A DNA stretch of 50,230 bases from CAMEON01 sp045602325 (lineage in GTDB: Bacteria > Bacillota > Clostridia > Oscillospirales > CAG-272): the NCBI GenBank assembly GCA_045602325.1, contig JAZSBH010000164.1:1-50230 (forward strand), written 5' to 3'. The number at the start of each line of letters is the position of its first letter. Position 1 is the stretch's first letter. A model generated the notes under the pieces. It was given only the letters and a program-made list of their open reading frames with translations. It had not been told where the DNA came from and made no database searches. Positions 1 to 7,834 of the stretch are shown here, one piece after another. The position numbers and the translations under genes were made by a program.

Positions 1-843
1 TGCCAGGGTGATACCACTGTTGTACTCGATGATGTAGGGAAGGAGAATGGCGTTGGCGCGACCGTGGGGGATATGGAAGCGGGCACCAAGCTGGTGAGCC
101 ATGCCGTGGTTGAGACCCAGGGAGGCCGAGTTGAAGGCCAGACCTGCCAGGCAGGAGGCGATGTGCATCTTGCGGCGGGCGTGGGTATCGTCACAGCTGC
201 TGTAGGAGCGGATGAGGAACTGACCCGAGATCTCCACCGCCTTCTCGGCCAGAGCGCCGGAAAACTCGTTGTTCTCGGTGGAGACGTAAGCCTCGATGGC
301 GTGGGTCATGACGTCCATGCCGGTATCGGCGGTGACCGATGCGGGCACCGACTTGACCAACACCTCGTCCAGAATAGCCTCGTCGGGGAGGAGCTCCTCG
401 TCCACCAGAGGGTACTTTCTCCCCTCGGCGGGGTTGGATATAACGGCGAAGCGGGTGACCTCGCTGCCCGTGCCCGAGGTGGTGGGGATGGCGATGAGGC
501 GGGGGGTGTAGTTCTCGTCAAACTGACGGGCGAACTTCTTGACGGCCTTGGCGGTGTCGATGGCAGAGCCGCCGCCTACACAGATGAGGCATTCGGGCTT
601 GGTCTGCATCACGGTGGCTACGCCGGAGATGACCTTATCCACGGGGGGATCGGGCACCACGTCGGTGAAGAGGTCATAGTCGATATGAGCCTTGTCCAGA
701 CGAGCGGTGAGCAGGGTGATCATGCCGCTGGAGACCACGAAGGGGTCAGAGATGACGAGCACGTTCTTGTAGGGAAGCATGCTCAGACGATCCAACGCGT
801 TCTCTCCAAAGAAAATTTCGGTGTTGATGTGGAAATTCTTCAT
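1..843 (-). CDS. Iron-containing alcohol dehydrogenase, PduQ/EutG-like (3' end beyond window)
   Basis: Group III (iron-dependent) alcohol dehydrogenase, expected to interconvert a short alcohol and its aldehyde with NAD(H). 281 residues are visible of the roughly 370 usual; the C-terminus lies off the left edge. Visible motifs are the nucleotide-binding GGGSAID (residues 90-96), PTTSGTGSE (120-128), and four metal ligands fitting the family: Asp177 and His181 in DTGMDVMTH, His246 in NHGMAH, and His260 in HIPHGRAN. The overall sequence resembles PduQ/EutG-type enzymes, but no microcompartment genes are visible, so the substrate is open. The start at 843 follows a weak GAGG about 12 nt upstream. 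It is the last visible gene of an operon with the regulator at 873-1436 (29-nt gap). Confidence 0.93.
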   Translation of the reverse strand, partial: MKNFHINTEIFFGENALDRLSMLPYKNVLVISDPFVVSSGMITLLTARLDKAHIDYDLFTDVVPDPPVDKVISGVATVMQTKPECLICVGGGSAIDTAKAVKKFARQFDENYTPRLIAIPTTSGTGSEVTRFAVISNPAEGRKYPLVDEELLPDEAILDEVLVKSVPASVTADTGMDVMTHAIEAYVSTENNEFSGALAEKAVEISGQFLIRSYSSCDDTHARRKMHIASCLAGLAFNSASLGLNHGMAHQLGARFHIPHGRANAILLPYIIEYNSGITLA

Positions 844-872
844 TATATTGTATGCCTCGCGGAGATTATTTT

Positions 873-1436
873 TCAGTCTTTGTTATTTTGAATGGCCTTC
901 TCGGCCATGTGGAGAAGCTTGTCCCGCAGCCAGGCGGGCTCGATGATGCGTATGCCGGAGCGGGCGGTGAGAATAGCGCAGAGGAAGCGGTCGATGTTGT
1001 GAAACTCGCAAAGGAATTGCCCACGGGCTTCCTCGGAAATGATGTAGGAGCGCATTTCCAGCACCGTCAGCTTGTCGGTAATACCCAGTGTGGCGGTGTA
1101 GGGGATCTGCCCCTGGATGATGACGCTGTCGGCCTCGGCGGAGTAGTCGCCCATCATGTCCCGCCCGAAGGGGTTGAGGGGCATGCGGGACAGACCGCCG
1201 TCGTTCTCGTTCTTCATGGAGACGGGGAGGGTGAAGGGCTTGGAGTAGTGGTAGCCCATGATGTGCTGATCGTACTCGATGGGGGCGCCCAACTGTTTCT
1301 TCAAAAAGTCAATATCCCTCTGTGCCTGTCGGCGGGAGATCCCGAAGCGTTCGGCCAGACGGGCGGCGTTGGGGTGGGTGTTTCGCACCAGCTCCTCGTG
1401 GAGCCACTGGATGCGACTGTTGGCGGATACGCGCAT
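873..1436 (-). CDS. HTH transcriptional regulator (DeoR/WYL-like N-terminus)
   Basis: 187-residue protein. Residues 20-50 form a winged-helix HTH of the HTH_11/DeoR type: NTHPNAARLAERFGISRRQA followed by QRDIDFLKKQLG is the typical 'resolve, order, recognise' pattern at the start of WYL and DeoR regulators. The rest (IEYDQHIMGYHY and a region that includes a predicted beta-rich part) resembles the start of a WYL module, but the protein is much shorter than the 300 or so residues of full WYL regulators. AAAGGAGG lies 6 nt before the ATG. It sits 12 nt after the membrane-protein gene and 29 nt before the alcohol dehydrogenase, so it probably controls this operon; the effector is unknown. Confidence 0.8.
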   Translation of the reverse strand: MRVSANSRIQWLHEELVRNTHPNAARLAERFGISRRQAQRDIDFLKKQLGAPIEYDQHIMGYHYSKPFTLPVSMKNENDGGLSRMPLNPFGRDMMGDYSAEADSVIIQGQIPYTATLGITDKLTVLEMRSYIISEEARGQFLCEFHNIDRFLCAILTARSGIRIIEPAWLRDKLLHMAEKAIQNNKD

Positions 1437-1448
1437 GGGTGGCCTCCT

Positions 1449-2321
1449 TTACTCAGCGTTGGGAGCGGTTACTGTCGGGGCCGCGGTGGACTCATCGGGG
1501 TCCTCGGTGGACTCCTCCTCGGGTTCCTCGGTGGGCATGTCTGAAGGGAAACAGGTGTAGCGGAACAGGAGATACAGACCATAAAGACCGGCAAAGAGCA
1601 GAACCACGGCGTAGAGCAGATGCTGGACGTTGCCGAGTAAACCGGCGCCCGTGGCGATCAGCAGGGGGATAGAGCCTATCAGGCAGGCGAAACTGCCCAT
1701 GGCCAGCAGAGCCACCGAGTAGCGGGGCATGGGACGTCCCACGCGAAAACGGAGTTCTGCCAAAGCGATGAACATGAAGCCCAGGAAGGCCATCTGCAGG
1801 GAGACCTTGATGGGACTGTTCATGGTGGTGTAGTTGTCAAAGTAGACCTCGCCCACGGCGGCGACGCTCCACAGGACAGGCAGATAGCCCAGGAAGGCGA
1901 GCCAATCGGGGTAGCGGCCGTTTCGGTTGCCCGATACGAAATAGTAGGTGGAGGCCAGGAGACCCAGAAGCGCGGGGGCGATCATGAGATTGCTTCGGCG
2001 GGAAGGGAAGCAGGCGATGAAAGCGATCACCGTAAATGCGACGAGAGAAAGACCCAGCAGGATAGCCGCAGGCGCACGTGCGGGGGTGTGTAATTCCGTG
2101 GGAAGGGCGTCCTTGGGAATGAGAATGCAGCACGCGATTGCAATGGCCACGGCAAGGAAATAGAATAGATTGCTCAATGTGGGCAGGGGCCCTTCGGCAA
2201 AATAACCGGGTTCCGGCTCAAAGAAGAAGAGCATACAGACGGAACGCAACCCAACCCCAACAAGGGTCAGTACGGCGGTCAATATGAAACAGAGGCGTGG
2301 CATGGTGCGGGAACGATCCAT
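1449..2321 (-). CDS. Polytopic membrane protein of unknown function
   Basis: About 290 residues with roughly eight hydrophobic segments spread along the chain (for example LCFILTAVLTLVGVG near the N-terminus, LFYFLAVAIAIACCILI, and LLYAVVLLFAGLYGLYLLF near the end). The C-terminal 35 residues are acidic and threonine-rich (EEPEEESTEDPDE), a likely cytoplasmic tail. No catalytic or transport motif is recognisable. An ATG at 2333 is in frame, but AAAGGA lies almost against it; the ATG at 2321 has better spacing (about 11 nt), so that start is preferred. It is the first gene of the operon with the HTH regulator and the Fe-type alcohol dehydrogenase. Confidence 0.7.
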   Translation of the reverse strand: MDRSRTMPRLCFILTAVLTLVGVGLRSVCMLFFFEPEPGYFAEGPLPTLSNLFYFLAVAIAIACCILIPKDALPTELHTPARAPAAILLGLSLVAFTVIAFIACFPSRRSNLMIAPALLGLLASTYYFVSGNRNGRYPDWLAFLGYLPVLWSVAAVGEVYFDNYTTMNSPIKVSLQMAFLGFMFIALAELRFRVGRPMPRYSVALLAMGSFACLIGSIPLLIATGAGLLGNVQHLLYAVVLLFAGLYGLYLLFRYTCFPSDMPTEEPEEESTEDPDESTAAPTVTAPNAE

Positions 2322-2375
2322 GATAGGAAGCATCCTTTACTGATAGATTGTTGGGCAATACCCGCTTAGGGCATT

Positions 2376-2406
2376 CGAATATTCGATATTATTATACTAC
2401 GAATAT
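2376..2406 (-). promoter_or_regulatory. Candidate promoter and operator of the membrane protein/regulator/ADH operon
   Basis: On the minus strand TATAAT is at 2396-2391; the best -35 is a poor TTACAA with 19-nt spacing. CGAATAT occurs at 2376-2382, inside the palindrome CGAATATTCG (2376-2385), and again at 2400-2406, so copies flank the -10 box. This could be an operator for the HTH regulator encoded in the operon; that link is inference. Confidence 0.4.
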
Positions 2407-2589
2407 GTGAACTAGTTGTAACGAAAAACGATTTTCTGCCCGATTTCTTCATTTATTTTATATATATCCGTTTGCCGCACGGGGGTGGGCGGTGGGGGTG
2501 GGAAGAGAATGATTTGGGTTTTGTATAAATGGCACAAAAGAGGTGCCGAAAGTTCATTAAAATTCATCAATAAAATTTTTGAATAACCC

Positions 2590-2618
2590 TTGCAATTTTG
2601 CTCGAAATAGTATATAAT
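2590..2618 (+). promoter_or_regulatory. Sigma-A promoter of the ribosomal protein superoperon
   Basis: TTGCAA (2590-2595), a 17-nt spacer and TATAAT (2613-2618) form a near-consensus promoter, predicting a transcript start near 2625 and a 5' leader of about 285 nt before rpsJ. Between 2407 and 2589 the sequence is AT-rich with a G-rich patch near 2480-2500; I see no gene there. Confidence 0.85.
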
Positions 2619-2641
2619 AGTGAGGCATGATGTGCGTAGAT

Positions 2642-2701
2642 GTGAGAGGTTGCTCACGGGGTATCCGAGCCCTGTGAGGGAATTTTCACGGAGTATGTCC
2701 G
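2642..2701 (+). promoter_or_regulatory. rpsJ leader: overlapping, mutually exclusive hairpins
   Basis: A 9-bp hairpin pairs CTCACGGGG (2653-2661) with CCCTGTGAG (2670-2678). Its left arm can instead pair with GTGAG at 2642-2646, and its right arm with TCAC at 2686-2689, so three alternative stems compete for the same bases. CGGA/TCCG (2689-2692/2698-2701) follows. Such competing stems are typical of regulated leaders; no match to a named ribosomal leader family was recognised. Confidence 0.5.
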
Positions 2702-2752
2702 AAAATCGGGCGAAAACATGGATCAGCGTCCGTCTGCGGTTCCCCTAAATCG

Positions 2753-2780
2753 AAAAAGTCCGGCGAGATTCGCCGTTTTT
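2753..2780 (+). terminator. Terminator-like attenuator in the rpsJ leader
   Basis: CGGCGA (2761-2766), a GAT loop, TCGCCG (2770-2775) and then TTTTT (2776-2780), preceded by AAAAA (2753-2757). It has the form of an intrinsic terminator placed about 130 nt before rpsJ, which would let the cell attenuate the whole operon. Caveat: the A-tract could pair with the U-tract, and the stem is only 6 bp. Confidence 0.5.
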
Positions 2781-2908
2781 CTCGGGAGAAGGAAGGAACG
2801 CGCGGAACGGTGTTGAATCGGATCCCGCCCCAATTTCCCAACTCGCACGGTTTGGTCCCTACATTATATAGAGGCTGCGTGCGAAATCTGAAAAGGAGGC
2901 AAAACAAA

Positions 2909-3220
2909 ATGGCAATCAAGGAAAAGATCAGAGTTCGTCTGAAGAGCTACGATCACACCCTCATCGACACCGCCGCCGAGAAGATCGTGGCTGTCGCTAA
3001 GGCAAACGGTTCCGAGGTTTCGGGTCCCATCCCGCTGCCCACCGACCGTGAGATCGTGACCATCCTGCGTTCTGTCCACGTCAACAAGGACAGCCGCGAG
3101 CAGTTCGAGTACAGAACTCACAAGCGTCTGATCGATATCATGAAGCCTTCCCAGAAGACTGTGGATGCGCTCATGAGCATCGAGCTCCCCGCCGGTGTTG
3201 AGATCGAGGTCAAGCTGTAA
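2909..3220 (+). CDS. rpsJ: 30S ribosomal protein S10
   Basis: S10 of the 30S head, which also serves as NusE in transcription antitermination. 103 residues, normal for the family, with the typical start AIKEKIRVRLKSYDH, PLPTDR near residue 50, and the HKRLIDI stretch. The ATG at 2909 is chosen because AAAAGGAGG (2891-2899) lies 9 nt upstream; the in-frame extension to 2810 lies in the untranslated leader. It is the first gene of the superoperon, separated from rplC by an unusually long 233-nt spacer. Confidence 0.97.
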   Translation: MAIKEKIRVRLKSYDHTLIDTAAEKIVAVAKANGSEVSGPIPLPTDREIVTILRSVHVNKDSREQFEYRTHKRLIDIMKPSQKTVDALMSIELPAGVEIEVKL

Positions 3221-3453
3221 TCGGAGTAACAGCCAGGCCGCGACAAGCACATAACCCCTGCGGCGGTTTAGCCACTGCCGTGCGGCTCCCGCGAGGGCCG
3301 CGGCCGCAACCCCATGCGGCACACAAAGACAACAGCCGATGAGGCTTAAATAGAGCTTCAGCTCGGTAACTTTGTAAGTCAAGTTGACAAGTGGATGTCG
3401 GATCTCGACTGGATACCGCCTGCCAACCAATAATTTACAGGAGGAAAAACACA
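3221..3453 (+). other. Structured 233-nt spacer between rpsJ and rplC
   Basis: No credible gene. It is GC-rich and able to fold: GCGGCTC with GGGCCGC (3282-3301) makes a 7-bp hairpin, and TGCCGT near 3277 can pair with GCGGCA near 3337. These two genes usually lie close together in bacteria, so an interval this long is unusual. Confidence 0.5.
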
Positions 3454-4086
3454 ATGAACAAGGGACTTATCGGTAAGAAAATCGGTATGACTCAGATCTT
3501 TGACGAGAAGGGCAACGTAATCCCCGTTACCGTCATTGAGTGCGGTCCCTGCGTGGTTGCGCAGAAGAAGACTGCTGAGAACGATGGTTATGACGCCATT
3601 CAGCTCGGTTTCATGGATGTCAAGGCTAAGCATCTGACCAAGGCTGAGAAAGGTCATTTCGAGAAGAACGGACTTCAGATCAAGAAGCACCTGAAGGAGT
3701 TCCGCTATGATGATTGCGCTAAGTACAATGTCGGTGATGTCATTACCGTCGATACCTTCGCCGCTGGCGAGAAGGTCGACATCACTGGTATGACTAAGGG
3801 ACACGGTTACTCCGGCGTAGTCAAGCGTTGGAACTGCCACAAGCTGCGTATGACCCACGGTGTGGGCCCTGTGCACCGTCAGGCTGGCTCCATGGGCGCT
3901 AACTCCAGCCCCTCCCGTATCTTCAAGAACAAGAAGATGGCCGGTCAGTACGGTAACGAGCACGTTACTGTTCAGAACCTCAAGGTCGTCAAGATCGACA
4001 GCGAGAAGAACCTGATCGCCGTCAAGGGTGCCGTTCCCGGTGCCAAGAACGGTATCGTGTTCGTCCGTAACTCTGTGAAAGCATAA
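3454..4086 (+). CDS. rplC: 50S ribosomal protein L3
   Basis: L3, an early-assembly protein near the peptidyl transferase centre. 210 residues, normal length. The family features are visible: the MNKGLIGKKIGMTQIF start, and the central loop with RMTHGVGPVHRQAGSMGANSS (about residues 131-151) that reaches the catalytic centre. The ATG at 3454 follows AGGAGG (3439-3444) by 9 nt; the upstream in-frame start at 3391 lies in the spacer and has no ribosome binding site. rplD follows after 19 nt. Confidence 0.97.
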   Translation: MNKGLIGKKIGMTQIFDEKGNVIPVTVIECGPCVVAQKKTAENDGYDAIQLGFMDVKAKHLTKAEKGHFEKNGLQIKKHLKEFRYDDCAKYNVGDVITVDTFAAGEKVDITGMTKGHGYSGVVKRWNCHKLRMTHGVGPVHRQAGSMGANSSPSRIFKNKKMAGQYGNEHVTVQNLKVVKIDSEKNLIAVKGAVPGAKNGIVFVRNSVKA

Positions 4087-4105
4087 GCGGAAGGAGGATT
4101 AAACC

Positions 4106-4729
4106 ATGCCTAATGTAAAAGTTTTTAACATGGCCGGACAGGAAGTCGGTACCATGGAGCTCGCCGCAAGCGTGTTCGGTGCCGAGATCAACGCAGCCGT
4201 CCTTCATGCCGCTGTCAGAGCATATCTGCTCAACCAGAGACAGGGTACTCAGTCCACTCTGACCCGCACCGAGGTTTCCGGCGGTGGCAGAAAGCCCTGG
4301 AGACAGAAGGGCACCGGTCGTGCCCGTCAGGGTTCCACCCGTTCTCCCCAGTGGACACACGGCGGTATCGCTCTCGGCCCCAAGCCTCGCAGCTACCGCA
4401 CCGATATGAACAAGAAGACCAAGCGTGTCGCTCTGTTCTCCGCTCTCTCCGCTAAGGTCGCTGAGGGCAAGCTCATCGTCGTCGACGATATCAACTGCAC
4501 TGAGTACAAGACCAAGACCATGGTCAACATGCTCAAGGCTCTGGGTGTTGATAACCGCGCTCTGGTCGTTCTGGACGCCGTCAACCCCTACACCGTCAAG
4601 AGCTGCGCTAACATCGAGCGCGTTGAGACCACTCTGGCTACCACCATCAACGTGTACGAGATCATGAAGGCAGACAAGATGGTCATTACCGCCGCAGCCG
4701 TTAAGAAGCTCGAGGAGGTATACGCATAA
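4106..4729 (+). CDS. rplD: 50S ribosomal protein L4
   Basis: L4 lines the peptide exit tunnel, and in some bacteria represses its own operon. 207 residues. The conserved extended loop is visible at about residues 60-95 (GGGRKPWRQKGTGRARQG, then SPQWTHGGIALGPKPRSY). AAGGAGG lies 8 nt before the ATG. Its stop codon overlaps the rplW start (TAATG), indicating translational coupling. Because L4 is the classical S10-operon regulator in enterobacteria, it is a candidate ligand of the structured rpsJ leader, but that mechanism is not established for this group. Confidence 0.97.
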   Translation: MPNVKVFNMAGQEVGTMELAASVFGAEINAAVLHAAVRAYLLNQRQGTQSTLTRTEVSGGGRKPWRQKGTGRARQGSTRSPQWTHGGIALGPKPRSYRTDMNKKTKRVALFSALSAKVAEGKLIVVDDINCTEYKTKTMVNMLKALGVDNRALVVLDAVNPYTVKSCANIERVETTLATTINVYEIMKADKMVITAAAVKKLEEVYA

Positions 4730-5034
4730 TGAAAATGATCGAAGATATCATCATCAAGCCCGTGATCACCGAGGCTTCCATGGACATGCTGGCTGACGAG
4801 AACCACAAGAAGTACGTCTTCAAGGTTCAGTCCGGCGCAACCAAGCCCGAGATCGCTACCGCTGTTGAGACCATGTTCCCCGGCACCAAGGTTGCTTCCG
4901 TGAACGTCATCAACATGAAGAGAAAGCCCAAGCGCATGGGTGTCCACTTTGGTTACACCTCTGCTTGGAAGAAGGCAATCGTGACTCTGACGGCCGATTC
5001 TAAGGCTATCGAGTTCTTCGAAGGTCTGAACTAA
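4729..5034 (+). CDS. rplW: 50S ribosomal protein L23
   Basis: L23 forms the rim of the exit tunnel and is a docking site for trigger factor and SRP. 101 residues, normal size; the signature IIKPVITEASM (residues 8-18), YVFKV near residue 30 and NVINMKRKPKRMG (about 59-71) are present. The start overlaps the last base of the rplD stop codon, so translation is coupled. Confidence 0.97.
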   Translation: MKMIEDIIIKPVITEASMDMLADENHKKYVFKVQSGATKPEIATAVETMFPGTKVASVNVINMKRKPKRMGVHFGYTSAWKKAIVTLTADSKAIEFFEGLN

Positions 5035-5052
5035 TGAAGGAGGTTGAAGTAC

Positions 5053-5886
5053 ATGCCTACCATTAAGTATAAGCCTACGACCCCTTCGAGAAGAAATATG
5101 TCCGTTCCGGCTTACAGCCAGATCATCACCAAGGACACCCCCGAGAAGAGCCTGGTCGTTATTAAGAAGAAGCACGCAGGTCGTAACAGCTACGGCCGCA
5201 TCACCGTCCGTCACCGCGGCGGCGGCAACAAGGTCAAGTACAGAATCATCGACTTCAAGCGTCTGGATTCCTCCGCTTGCACCGTGACCGCCATCGAGTA
5301 CGACCCCAACCGTTCCGCTTTCATCGCTCTCCTGGAGAACGAGGCCGGCGTGAAGAGCTACATCATCGCTCCTGAAGGCCTGAAGGTTGGCGACGTGGTC
5401 ACCTCCTCTGCCGAGGCTGACATCAAGGTCGGTAACACCCTGCCCCTGGCCAACATCCCTGTTGGTACTTTCATTCACAACATCGAGCTCTACCCCGGTA
5501 AGGGTGCTCAGCTCGCTCGTTCCGCCGGCGTGATGGCTCAGCTCATCTCCAAGGACGGCGGTATCGCTCAGGTTCGTCTGCCCTCCGGTGAGGTCCGCAT
5601 CATCCGTCTGGATTGTAAGGCTACCATCGGTCAGGTCGGTAACTTCGAGCACAACACCATCAAGGTCGGTAAGGCCGGTAAGACCCGTCACAAGGGCATT
5701 CGTCCCACCGTTCGCGGTTCTGTCATGAACCCCTGCGATCACCCCCACGGTGGTGGTGAGGGTCGTTCTCCCATCGGTCATCCCGCTCCCGTTACCCCTT
5801 GGGGTAAGCCCGCTCTGGGTTATAAGACGAGAAACAAGAAGGCTCGCACCGACAAGTTCATCGTCAAGCGCAGAAACGCTAAGTAA
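5053..5886 (+). CDS. rplB: 50S ribosomal protein L2
   Basis: L2, required for subunit association and peptidyl transfer. 277 residues, close to the usual 276. The motif MNPCDHPHGGGEGRSPIG (about residues 225-242) contains the conserved histidine near the peptidyl transferase centre, and GRITVRHRGGGNK is in the N-terminal part. The ATG at 5053 is preferred over the TTG at 5044 because AAGGAGG (5037-5043) is then 9 nt upstream. rpsS follows after 14 nt. Confidence 0.97.
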   Translation: MPTIKYKPTTPSRRNMSVPAYSQIITKDTPEKSLVVIKKKHAGRNSYGRITVRHRGGGNKVKYRIIDFKRLDSSACTVTAIEYDPNRSAFIALLENEAGVKSYIIAPEGLKVGDVVTSSAEADIKVGNTLPLANIPVGTFIHNIELYPGKGAQLARSAGVMAQLISKDGGIAQVRLPSGEVRIIRLDCKATIGQVGNFEHNTIKVGKAGKTRHKGIRPTVRGSVMNPCDHPHGGGEGRSPIGHPAPVTPWGKPALGYKTRNKKARTDKFIVKRRNAK

Positions 5887-5900
5887 AGGAGGATATATCA

Positions 5901-6176
5901 ATGAGCAGAAGTAGCAAAAAGGCTCCTTACGTGGAAGCAAAGCTGTTCGCACGGGTTTGCGCCATGAACGAGAAGCAGGAAAAGAAGGTTCTGAAGACTT
6001 GGTCCAGAGCCTCCACGATATATCCGGAATTTGTTGGTCACACCATTGCCGTTCACGACGGTAGAAAGCACGTTCCGGTGTATATCACCGAAGAAATGGT
6101 CGGCCATAAGCTGGGCGAGTTCGCCCTGACCCGTACCTTCAAGGGTCACGCCGGCTCCAAGACTTCCAATAAGTAA
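5901..6176 (+). CDS. rpsS: 30S ribosomal protein S19
   Basis: S19 of the 30S head, next to S13 and the A-site. 91 residues, normal. The family pattern is clear: SRSSKKAPYVEAKL at the start, then KTWSRASTIYPEFVGHTIAVH and DGRKHVPVYITEEMVGHKLGEF. AAAGGAGG lies just upstream. rplV follows after 19 nt. Confidence 0.97.
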   Translation: MSRSSKKAPYVEAKLFARVCAMNEKQEKKVLKTWSRASTIYPEFVGHTIAVHDGRKHVPVYITEEMVGHKLGEFALTRTFKGHAGSKTSNK

Positions 6177-6195
6177 TTAAGAGGAGGATATGAAA

Positions 6196-6540
6196 ATGCA
6201 AGCAGCAGCACATCTGAAGCACGCACGCATCTCTCCTCGCAAGGTCCAGATCGTTCTGGATCTGATCAGAGGCAAGGATGCCGATGCAGCCATGGCTATT
6301 CTGAAGAACACCCGCCGCGGTGCTTCCGAGTACCTCATCAAGCTCCTGAATAGCGCGGTGGCTAACGCCGATAACAATTATCCGAACGAAAGAGATCACT
6401 CCAAGAAGCTGTACGTTTCCGAGTGCTTCGTGACCCCCGGCCCCACCATGAAGCGCCTCATGCCTCGTGCTAAGGGTAGCGCAGACCGCATCCTGAAGAG
6501 AACGAGCCATGTGACCATCGTGGTCGCCGAGAGAGACTAA
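6196..6540 (+). CDS. rplV: 50S ribosomal protein L22
   Basis: L22, whose beta-hairpin lines the exit tunnel. 114 residues from the ATG at 6196; an ATG at 6190 is in frame, but GGAGG ends only 2 nt before it, whereas 6196 has an 8-nt spacing. Family features: HARISPRKVQIVLDLIRGK near the start, and the hairpin region GPTMKRLMPRAKGSADRILKR (about 82-102). rpsC follows after 17 nt. Confidence 0.96.
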   Translation: MQAAAHLKHARISPRKVQIVLDLIRGKDADAAMAILKNTRRGASEYLIKLLNSAVANADNNYPNERDHSKKLYVSECFVTPGPTMKRLMPRAKGSADRILKRTSHVTIVVAERD

Positions 6541-6557
6541 GAAAGGAGTACTGGTAA

Positions 6558-7418
6558 ATGGGACAGAAAGTAAATCCCCACGGTCTTCGCGTGGGTGTCA
6601 TTAAGAACTGGGACTCCAGATGGTATGCCAAGGACGAGGTCTTCGGCGACACCCTGGTCTCCGACTACAACATCAGAAAGTATCTGAAGAAGGCCCTTCA
6701 GGATGCAGGCATCCCCAAGATCGAGATCGAGAGAGACAGCCATCGCGTCCGCGTGTTCGTACACTGCGCAAAGCCCGGTATGGTTATCGGCCGCGGCGGT
6801 GAGCAGATCGACAAGTACAAGAAGGAGCTGGAGGCTATGGTCGGTATGCCTGTCGCCCTCAACGTTGTTGAGGTTCGTCAGCCCGACATGAACGCTCAGC
6901 TCGTCGCCGAGAACATCGCTTCTCAGCTGGAGCGCCGCGTTTCCTTCCGCCGCGCCATGAAGATGGCCATCCGTAACACCATGAGAAATGGTGCCAAGGG
7001 TATCAAGGTTAAGTGCTCCGGCCGTCTGGGCGGCGCCGAGATCGCTCGCGACGAGCACTACCACGAGGGTACCATCCCGCTGCAGACCCTGCGCGCTGAC
7101 ATCGACTACGGCTTCTGGGAGGCTAACACCACCTACGGTAAGATCGGTGTCAAGGTTTGGATCTACAAGGGTGAGATCCTCAACGAGGTGAACCGTCCTG
7201 CTCAGGAGAACCGTGGCGACCGCCGCGGCGACCGTCGCAATGGCGACCGCAGAAACGGCGACCGTCGTAACGGTGGCGACCGCCGTCAGGGTGGTGACCG
7301 CCGTCAGGGTGGCGACCGCCGTCAGGGTGGTGATCGCAGAAACAACGCTCCTGCTGAGCGTCGTCCTGCTGAGAGAACCCCCAGAACCACTACTCCTAAA
7401 GAAGGAGGAGCAAACTAA
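6558..7418 (+). CDS. rpsC: 30S ribosomal protein S3 with Arg/Gly/Asp-rich repeat tail
   Basis: S3 of the mRNA entry channel. 286 residues, whereas Bacillus-type S3 is about 218. The core is standard: GQKVNPHGLRVGVI start, KH domain with GMVIGRGGEQID (about residues 75-86), and the conserved C-terminal GRLGGAEIARDE. After about residue 212 a tail of roughly 75 residues appears, built from NGDRR and GGDRRQ repeats followed by a Pro/Glu/Arg/Thr stretch. The tail is basic and surely disordered, so an RNA-binding role is possible but unproven. The stop overlaps the rplP start (TAATG). Confidence 0.96.
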   Translation: MGQKVNPHGLRVGVIKNWDSRWYAKDEVFGDTLVSDYNIRKYLKKALQDAGIPKIEIERDSHRVRVFVHCAKPGMVIGRGGEQIDKYKKELEAMVGMPVALNVVEVRQPDMNAQLVAENIASQLERRVSFRRAMKMAIRNTMRNGAKGIKVKCSGRLGGAEIARDEHYHEGTIPLQTLRADIDYGFWEANTTYGKIGVKVWIYKGEILNEVNRPAQENRGDRRGDRRNGDRRNGDRRNGGDRRQGGDRRQGGDRRQGGDRRNNAPAERRPAERTPRTTTPKEGGAN

Positions 7419-7831
7419 TGTTAATGCCTAAGAGAGTAAAGTTCCGTCGCGTTCAGCGCGGACGTATGAAGGGTAAGGCCTCCCGCGGCAATACCCTGGC
7501 CTACGGTAAGTACGGCCTTGTGGCAACTGAGCCCGCTTGGATCTCCAGCGTGCAGATCGAGGCAGCCCGTATTGCTATGACCCGTTACATCAAGCGTGGC
7601 GGTAAGGTCTGGATCAAGATTTTCCCCGACAAGCCCATCACCGAGAAGCCTGCTGAGACCCGAATGGGTTCCGGTAAGGGCTCCGTTGAGTACTGGGTAG
7701 CCGTTGTAAAGCCCGGCCGTATCATGTTCGAGATGGACGGCGTTGCTGAGGATGTGGCCAAGGAGGCTATGCGTCTCGCAAGCCACAAGCTCCCCATCAA
7801 GACCAAGTTCATCGTGAAAGAGGAGGCATAA
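7418..7831 (+). CDS. rplP: 50S ribosomal protein L16
   Basis: L16 helps place tRNA in the A-site and is a late-assembly protein. 137 residues; the start MLMPKRVKFRRVQRGRMKGK and the motif MGSGKGSVEYWVAVVKPGR (about 87-105) are typical. The ATG at 7418 overlaps the rpsC stop and lies 9 nt after AAGGAGG (7402-7408), which sits inside the rpsC tail. rpmC follows after 3 nt. Confidence 0.97.
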   Translation: MLMPKRVKFRRVQRGRMKGKASRGNTLAYGKYGLVATEPAWISSVQIEAARIAMTRYIKRGGKVWIKIFPDKPITEKPAETRMGSGKGSVEYWVAVVKPGRIMFEMDGVAEDVAKEAMRLASHKLPIKTKFIVKEEA

Positions 7832-7834
7832 GAG

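Noticed and set aside
64..891. 275-codon open frame on the plus strand
   Set aside because: It is antisense to the iron-type alcohol dehydrogenase, which has full family motifs on the minus strand.
2412..2657. 81-codon minus-strand ORF before rpsJ
   Set aside because: It covers the rpsJ promoter, has a poly-proline patch and AT-rich codons, and shows no family features.
3384..3389. TTGACA in the rpsJ-rplC spacer as an internal promoter
   Set aside because: No acceptable -10 box at 16-19 nt downstream.
7213..7431. Repeated DNA in the end of rpsC as a CRISPR-like or tandem-repeat element
   Set aside because: The repeats encode GGDRRQ in frame with S3 and have no spacers, so it is a protein tail.
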